Part shown: piece after piece, positions 6,550-11,179 of the stretch
Position numbering within the stretch: the first letter of the stretch is position 1
How the letters are laid out: every line of letters starts with the position of its first letter
Origin: CAZZCN01 sp964652975
Lineage (GTDB): Bacteria; Bacillota; Clostridia; Saccharofermentanales; UBA5734
DNA: 11,179 bases
Assembly: GCA_964652975.1 (NCBI GenBank)
Contig: CAZZCN010000085.1
Location: forward strand, 1-11,179
Reading direction: 5' to 3'
The notes under the pieces: generated by a model
The model's input: only the letters and a program-made list of their open reading frames with translations
Database searches by the model: none
What the model was told of the DNA's origin: nothing
Position numbers and translations under genes: made by a program

Positions 6550-7524
6550 TTGGAGAATATCGACAAATCACAAGAACAGGATGGCTCTGAAACTTCGAGA
6601 GACAAGATGTTCATATTCATTTTAAACCCCACAGCAGGAAAGCATAAGGCTCTTGAACTCAAGGACGAGATTTACAGTAAATTCGAAAAGGCAAATATGT
6701 CAGACAGATGCATTTTCACATTCACCCAAAGACCTTTGCACGCAACCGAGCTGGCACGACATTTTTCCGATAAATACGGGGAAGATGCTATTATTTTCGC
6801 TTGTGGCGGTGACGGCACAATCAATGAGGTGTTAAACGGACTGATCGGGTCGAAGTCAATACTGTCAGTGATTCCTGCGGGAACGGGCAACGATTTCGTA
6901 AAATCCATCAATACGATGAAAAATTCGCAGCAGATAATAGAAAATATATTTAATTACAAGGTAAGAAGGATTGACTGCGCCAACCTGAGCGGTAGGATTT
7001 TTATCAATGTCTCGTCGCTGGGATTTGATACTATGGTCGGAGACCGAGCCAAAAAGCTTGTCTCAAAGGCGAAATTCCTCGGAGGACTGTCATACTTCAT
7101 AGCTATTTTCCTTTGCCTTTTCGGCAAAAATTATTCCAAAATGAAATACCGCCTAACCTGCGTAGACGAAAACGGTGCACCTGCCGAATACGAAAAAGAG
7201 GTTGAGTTCGTATTGGCGGCCATAGCCAACGGCAAGGGATACGGCGGAATGTTTTTGCCATGTCCGATGGCGGTTCTTGACGACGGATTTCTTGACGTCT
7301 GCGTCATCGATCGTTTGAGTCCGTTAAAGATTCTCTCGATGGTTCCCCGATACATCAAAGGCACCCACACAACACACCCTGCCGCCCATTTTTTCAAGGT
7401 CACAAGCGGACACATAGAGGGTGTCGGTGAGGAGCTCCTGGTAAACTGCGACGGTGAATCTTTTGTTAAAGATGCGGTTGATTTTGAGATTATGCCCAGT
7501 GCTGTCGAAATCGCCTACTACTGA
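6550..7524 (+). CDS. Diacylglycerol kinase family lipid kinase (YegS/BmrU/DgkB-like)
   Basis: This 324-residue protein would phosphorylate a lipid alcohol, most likely diacylglycerol to phosphatidic acid, at the inner face of the membrane. The DAGK catalytic motifs are all present: NPTAGK (26-31), the nucleotide-binding GGDGTINEVLNGL (86-98), PAGTGNDF (109-116), NGKGYGGMFLPCPMAVLDDGFLDV (227-250) and CDGE near the C-terminus (300-303). No signal peptide or transmembrane helix is needed in this family; a hydrophobic stretch at 179-192 is probably core. The start is TTG 6550, preceded by AGGGGGAA (6537-6544). A TTG at 6532 lies upstream of that site, and ATG 6607 has a much weaker one, although it starts right at the first motif. 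The length is close to that of B. subtilis DgkB (about 300). Its stop codon lies inside the first copy of a 43-bp direct repeat. The neighbours suggest a role in lipid turnover. Confidence 0.9.
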   Translation: MENIDKSQEQDGSETSRDKMFIFILNPTAGKHKALELKDEIYSKFEKANMSDRCIFTFTQRPLHATELARHFSDKYGEDAIIFACGGDGTINEVLNGLIGSKSILSVIPAGTGNDFVKSINTMKNSQQIIENIFNYKVRRIDCANLSGRIFINVSSLGFDTMVGDRAKKLVSKAKFLGGLSYFIAIFLCLFGKNYSKMKYRLTCVDENGAPAEYEKEVEFVLAAIANGKGYGGMFLPCPMAVLDDGFLDVCVIDRLSPLKILSMVPRYIKGTHTTHPAAHFFKVTSGHIEGVGEELLVNCDGESFVKDAVDFEIMPSAVEIAYY

Positions 7525-7559
7525 TACGGATGCGTTAAAACTCCACAAACGACTAAAAT
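7517..7559 (+). repeat. 43-bp direct repeat, copy 1 (overlaps the lipid kinase stop)
   Basis: These 43 bases recur at 7705-7747 with a single difference (C7533 versus T7721). Copy 1 starts in the last codons of the lipid kinase gene (the final Tyr codon and TGA) and runs 35 nt past it, so it is partly coding. Matching stops abruptly at both ends. Confidence 0.92.
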
Positions 7560-7584
7560 AGCAAAAATACTTATTATTTTAGTC
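7551..7584. other. Hairpin, 10-bp perfect stem
   Basis: GACTAAAATA (7551-7560) pairs with TATTTTAGTC (7575-7584) across a 14-nt loop. The left arm is the end of direct repeat copy 1 plus one base. No T-run follows, so it is not a textbook terminator, but it lies 26 nt after the lipid kinase stop and could stabilise or end the transcript. Confidence 0.6.
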
Positions 7585-7599
7585 TTACTGCGTTGCAGA

Positions 7600-7651
7600 A
7601 AGTTGCAAAATTCAGTTACATATAATGTATATGCGCCTTCATTTGCAACTT
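7600..7651. other. Nested hairpin, 10-bp outer stem
   Basis: AAGTTGCAAA (7600-7609) pairs with TTTGCAACTT (7642-7651). Inside the 32-nt loop a second small hairpin forms (TACAT 7617-7621, ATGTA 7625-7629). The structure is symmetrical, so strand cannot be assigned. It lies between the two copies of the 43-bp repeat. Confidence 0.6.
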
Positions 7652-7704
7652 CCAGCTCCTTGTCTTGTGAAGTTTTTCCTGCATCCTGCCGATGAAAAAA
7701 CAAA

Positions 7705-7747
7705 ACTACTGATACGGATGTGTTAAAACTCCACAAACGACTAAAAT
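7705..7747 (+). repeat. 43-bp direct repeat, copy 2
   Basis: This is the second copy of the repeat at 7517-7559, 188 bp further on and differing by one base. It ends 5 nt before the promoter-like elements at 7753-7781. Here it is entirely non-coding. The 145 bp between the copies contain the hairpins at 7551-7584 and 7600-7651 and no gene. Confidence 0.92.
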
Positions 7748-7752
7748 TCTCC

Positions 7753-7781
7753 GTTTAAAAATTCCAAAAATGTGGTATAAT
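7753..7781 (+). promoter_or_regulatory. Extended -10 promoter for the glucan synthase gene
   Basis: TGG-TATAAT (7773-7781) is a perfect -10 box with the TGn extension typical of Gram-positive sigma-A promoters. The -35 is poor (GTTTAA at 7753-7758, 17-nt spacing), which extended -10 promoters tolerate. It would give a leader of about 150 nt. Confidence 0.6.
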
Positions 7782-7798
7782 TGTAATTGTTCATTTAT

Positions 7799-7903
7799 TC
7801 GTTTTGAACGATTTTTAATAATTTATTTCTAAATTTTATTCTGTGGCCTGTCTTTTGGGCTTAATTGCCAACAAAACCTAAAATTTGATAGTTTTGTATT
7901 TTT
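7799..7903 (+). promoter_or_regulatory. Leader with two hairpin-plus-T-run elements
   Basis: TCGTT-TTG-AACGA (7799-7811) is followed at once by TTTTT (7812-7816). ACAAAAC/GTTTTGT arms (7871-7877, 7891-7897, 13-nt loop) are followed by TTTTT (7899-7903). Both are short and weak, but each has the shape of an attenuator between the promoter and the start codon. No known riboswitch or T-box pattern was recognised. Confidence 0.35.
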
Positions 7904-7936
7904 GAGAGTAGTTTTTCTTGTTAGGGGGACTCGTTT

Positions 7937-10900
7937 TTGTTGACTAACAGTGATAATTACATTGGTGAAATATCGGAACATCCTTTGCAACTCTTGATTT
8001 TCCTGATTGCATTGTTTGCTACGTTGCTCTTTTTAATATACAAATTTATAAATATACGAATCAAGAGTAAATATCCTATAGAGAAATTTCCTTCCGATCT
8101 GACTTCGGGCATTATTGAATGGGAAAAGGAAATGCGCAAAATTTCACACGAACATAAGCGGGTGAAGTGGATATTCTATAATCCCATAATAGAAATCCGC
8201 AATCAAAGAGTGTACAAAAGAATAAACAAGATAAGAAAGATATTTTCAGCGGTTTCGTCAGATATCATTGCTCTTATTCCTGCAGCCAGATGGCTTTTTG
8301 ACAATTTCCCAATGATTTACAGAGAATTAAAGAAAGTCAAAACAACAGGAACCAGCAGGAAACAGCTTCCGGTTCTTCTTGACGGTGCGTTTAAAGGCTA
8401 CCCCAGAATTTACATTATTGCAAGAAAAATTGTCACTTTAACCAGAGGTCATATAAATGAAGAGAATATTGAGCCTATGATAAAAGCCTATCAAGAGGAA
8501 CTCCCGCTTACATCTTCCGAGTTGTGGGCCCTCCCGGAAATGCTGGGGTTCTGCCTTCTTGAGGAGATAATAATAGTTACGGAGGATATTGTCAGAGTAA
8601 TAGAGACCAAGGCAAAAGCGGACAAATTCATAAAGGACAACATCAAGGGGGACAGCCGGAGAGTAAATATCAACCTGTTATTAAGGCAGATTGACCCTCA
8701 ATATCAACAGAGCTACCCTTTTCACTCATTTGTAATTTATCTTCTCAAAAATATGTCTGTTGACGAAATAGCCATTCAGAAATACGTTGAATATTTTTAC
8801 TACAAAAAAAACAATACTCCAAAGCCTAGCGATATTTTCAAACAGGAAGGCAAACTGGAGTCTGCACTTGAATCAAGCATAAGATCGCTTATCGTCAGCA
8901 TGAGAATTGTTAATGAGCTTGAGGGTGAGAGCCTTTTTGAGAATCTTTCAATCCTGGAGGAAATGCTCAAAGCCGACCCTGCCGGTGTATATCCTCTAAT
9001 GGAGTCGGACAGCAAAGGCATATACAGGGGAGTTATAGAGAAACTTGCACTTAAGCATAATATCGACGAAAAAGATGTGTGCAGGCATGTATTGGATCTG
9101 GCTCTCGAGGGTGACAAAGGCCTTAACAATTCAAACCATGTCGGAACATATCTTATAGGTACTGGATACAGTTATTTTAAAGCAAGGGTTTTGAGCAAAT
9201 CAAGACCTTCAAAGACGAACAGAAAGACAAATCTCAAAGGAATTTTCTATTTCTTCTCTATTTCACTGAATCTGGGACTTATATATTGGTTGATTTATCT
9301 GCTCTTTAACAGATCGACAATGCAGATTTACGGCTATGAGTATGTGATAATTTTGTTGGTGGCATTATCCCCTGCGATAGGCATTGCAGTGGATATTACC
9401 AATAATCTTTTCACGCGGCTGGTACCGGTAAAAATATTGCCGACCATAGATTTTACAAAGGATATTCCTGATGAAGCCCGTACATTTGTAGTGATTCCGG
9501 TAATTGTTTTTTCAAAAGATCAAGCGTTTGACCATGTAAGACGACTTCAAAAAACTTATCTGGCGAACAAGCAATGCAACCTGTTTTTTGCACTTCTGGT
9601 AGATTTTGCCGATTCAAATACAAAAACACAGGCTCTGGACGGCGAGATTACAGATATACTGTCAGAAAAAATTCAAATGCTCAATGAAACCTATCCTTCT
9701 TCAAACAAGAAATTTTCCCTTTTTGTCAGGGAACGAAAATGGAACGATTCCGAAGACTGTTATATGTGCTGGGAGCGGAAACGCGGCAAGCTGGATGAGT
9801 TCAATGCCTTGCTTCTCGGGGACCAGGAAACATCTTTTTCGACGATTTTATCCGACAGAGAACTTTTCCCGACATTCAAATATGTCATAACACTTGATGC
9901 GGATTCCGACCTGATAAGCAACAATGCATCCAGACTTGTCGGTATGATGGAACATCCCTTGAATCGGCCGATTATTGACGAAAAGTCAAGTGTGGTAAAA
10001 GAAGGATATGCCATTATTCAGCCATCTGTAAGCAATCATATTGGAAAATCCAACAATAGCAAGTTCTGCGAGGTGTTTGGATGTAAATTTGGAATTGATC
10101 AGTATTCATCGATAATTTCAGATATCTACCAGGACATATTCGGAGAAGGTATCTTCGTGGGCAAGGGCATTTATCATATAAGGGCGTTCCATCAGCTGCT
10201 GCATAACGTCATTCCGCCAAACAGGGTTCTAAGCCATGACCTTATCGAGAGCTGCTATGCAAGGACCGCTTTTTCATGCACTACAAAAATAATGGATGGA
10301 TACCCCGGTAGCGTTATCTCTTACGCTAAACGCGAACACAGGTGGCTTCGCGGAGACTGGCAGCTAATGCCGTGGTTGTTCAGTAAAAAGACAATAACCG
10401 GCGTTTCAAGGTGGAAAATTCTTGATAATTTGAGAAGAAGCCTGATTCCACTCAGCAAGACACTCTTTATTCTTATCAATCTGGCTCTGGTGCCGGACGT
10501 CCCTTACCTGTGGATACCTCTGGTTTTTTTCAACGATGTGCTGAATTTATTTATTCTGGCGGGAATAATAATCAACCAGAAATTAAGAAGACCCAAACTT
10601 GCGATTGTGTATAAAGGAATAATTAAAGAGCTGCGCACGATGTTACAGAGGTCGTTGCTGGATTTCATGCTCGTTCCGTACAGAGCCTATATTGCTTTGT
10701 CGGCGATTTCTATCACTCTATATAGACTGATTATGAGCAAAAAGAACTTTCTGGTCTGGAATTCGATGGAAATAGTTGAAAAGAGCATGGAGAACTCTGT
10801 CGTGTATTATTTTAAGCATATGTGGATGTCTTTCATACCGGCGGCAGCTATAGTGGTATTGATTTTTGTAACAAAGTCCGGTCTGGCGGCCTGGATAATT

Positions 10901-11179
10901 TTCGGAACCGTTGCTTTTGCATGGATGATCTCCTTCCTGATTTCATACTATATAAGCCAGCCGAGAGTCAAGAGCAGCCGGGAATATATGTTTTTACGCA
11001 TAATGGCCAGAAGAACATGGCAATTCTTCAAGGACTTTACTACTGCTGAAAACAACTGGCTTTGCCCTGATAACTACCAGATGGCTCCAACTGAGAAAGT
11101 TACCGAGAAAACCTCTCCAACGAATATAGGTCTTCATCTGATGTCGATAATTTCCGCCAGGGATCTTGGGTTTGAAACG
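7937..11179 (+). CDS. ndvB: Cyclic beta-1,2-glucan synthase family protein (NdvB/Cgs, GT84), 3'-truncated
   Basis: The frame is open from TTG 7937 to the window end (1081 codons, no stop), so the C-terminus is missing. NdvB-type proteins are giant inner-membrane enzymes that polymerise UDP-glucose into beta-1,2-glucan and cyclise it. Supporting features are a membrane helix near 17-38; the family-typical N-terminal block with PRIYIIARKIVTLTRG, AYQEELPLTSSELWALPEML (about 155-202); helices near 435-457 and 470-490; then a GT-A-like domain with FVRERKWN, WERKRGKLDEFNALLLG (612-628), the metal/nucleotide-binding LDADSD (653-658) and EHRWLRGDWQ (800-809), the counterpart of QxxRW. Several helices follow at about 840-1008. 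ENNWLCPDNYQ and TSPTNIGLHLMSIISARDLGF at the end introduce the glucoamylase-like and GH94 domains expected beyond the window. AGGGGGA (7923-7929) supports TTG 7937; TTG 7940 directly follows as an alternative. Upstream in-frame TAG at 7922. Confidence 0.88.
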   Translation, partial: MLTNSDNYIGEISEHPLQLLIFLIALFATLLFLIYKFINIRIKSKYPIEKFPSDLTSGIIEWEKEMRKISHEHKRVKWIFYNPIIEIRNQRVYKRINKIRKIFSAVSSDIIALIPAARWLFDNFPMIYRELKKVKTTGTSRKQLPVLLDGAFKGYPRIYIIARKIVTLTRGHINEENIEPMIKAYQEELPLTSSELWALPEMLGFCLLEEIIIVTEDIVRVIETKAKADKFIKDNIKGDSRRVNINLLLRQIDPQYQQSYPFHSFVIYLLKNMSVDEIAIQKYVEYFYYKKNNTPKPSDIFKQEGKLESALESSIRSLIVSMRIVNELEGESLFENLSILEEMLKADPAGVYPLMESDSKGIYRGVIEKLALKHNIDEKDVCRHVLDLALEGDKGLNNSNHVGTYLIGTGYSYFKARVLSKSRPSKTNRKTNLKGIFYFFSISLNLGLIYWLIYLLFNRSTMQIYGYEYVIILLVALSPAIGIAVDITNNLFTRLVPVKILPTIDFTKDIPDEARTFVVIPVIVFSKDQAFDHVRRLQKTYLANKQCNLFFALLVDFADSNTKTQALDGEITDILSEKIQMLNETYPSSNKKFSLFVRERKWNDSEDCYMCWERKRGKLDEFNALLLGDQETSFSTILSDRELFPTFKYVITLDADSDLISNNASRLVGMMEHPLNRPIIDEKSSVVKEGYAIIQPSVSNHIGKSNNSKFCEVFGCKFGIDQYSSIISDIYQDIFGEGIFVGKGIYHIRAFHQLLHNVIPPNRVLSHDLIESCYARTAFSCTTKIMDGYPGSVISYAKREHRWLRGDWQLMPWLFSKKTITGVSRWKILDNLRRSLIPLSKTLFILINLALVPDVPYLWIPLVFFNDVLNLFILAGIIINQKLRRPKLAIVYKGIIKELRTMLQRSLLDFMLVPYRAYIALSAISITLYRLIMSKKNFLVWNSMEIVEKSMENSVVYYFKHMWMSFIPAAAIVVLIFVTKSGLAAWIIFGTVAFAWMISFLISYYISQPRVKSSREYMFLRIMARRTWQFFKDFTTAENNWLCPDNYQMAPTEKVTEKTSPTNIGLHLMSIISARDLGFET

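Noticed and set aside
9606..9890. Plus-strand 94-codon frame inside the glucan synthase gene
   Set aside because: Out of frame with the 1081-codon NdvB-like reading frame, which has family motifs on both sides and through this stretch.
10822..11049. Plus-strand 75-codon frame near the window end
   Set aside because: Overlaps the membrane-segment region of the NdvB-like frame; no ribosome binding site or recognisable product.
1..11179. CRISPR arrays, tRNA or rRNA genes, insertion sequences
   Set aside because: No regularly spaced repeats, no tRNA cloverleaf or rRNA signature and no transposase-like protein were recognised by reading; no search tool was available.

Overview
The window looks like a piece of a Bacillota chromosome, probably class Clostridia. 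The FabT-like regulator, the purine-rich ribosome binding sites, the frequent TTG starts and the moderate-to-low GC all point that way. No genus can be named from the sequence. Every gene I can support is on the + strand. The first and last genes are cut by the window edges.

Layout. (1) 1-1215: the C-terminal three quarters of peptide chain release factor 3 (prfC). (2) 1216-3240: a clearly AT-richer three-gene cassette with a promoter and operator-like repeats. It encodes an XRE/Cro-type DNA-binding protein, an ImmA/IrrE-type HExxH metallopeptidase and a PIN-domain ribonuclease-like protein. The genes overlap by 17 nt at both junctions. The PIN gene carries an in-frame TAA that splits it. This resembles a toxin-antitoxin or defence cassette inserted between housekeeping genes and now apparently damaged. 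(3) 3241-6432: a lipid-metabolism cluster with a FabT-like MarR regulator, a stand-alone acyl carrier protein and a 673-residue AMP-forming acyl-CoA/acyl-ACP synthetase. A 16-nt palindrome upstream of the ACP gene is a candidate operator. (4) 6433-7524: a weak terminator, a GACA-like tetranucleotide repeat and a diacylglycerol kinase family lipid kinase with a TTG start. (5) 7525-7936: a 412-nt non-coding region holding a 43-bp near-perfect direct repeat, several hairpins and an extended -10 promoter. (6) 7937-11179: the N-terminal 1081 codons of a very large membrane protein of the cyclic beta-1,2-glucan synthase (NdvB/Cgs, GT84) family, running off the window end.

How the genes could work together (inference). 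The synthetase would activate fatty acids and load them on CoA or on the neighbouring ACP, for use in membrane lipid synthesis under control of the FabT-like regulator. The lipid kinase would return diacylglycerol to phosphatidic acid. If the glucan made by the last gene is decorated with phosphoglycerol taken from phosphatidylglycerol, diacylglycerol would be a by-product, and the lipid kinase next door would recycle it. The most unusual items are the interrupted PIN gene in the XRE-ImmA-PIN cassette, the 43-bp repeat that overlaps the end of the lipid kinase gene, and the pairing of an NdvB-type synthase with a lipid kinase.
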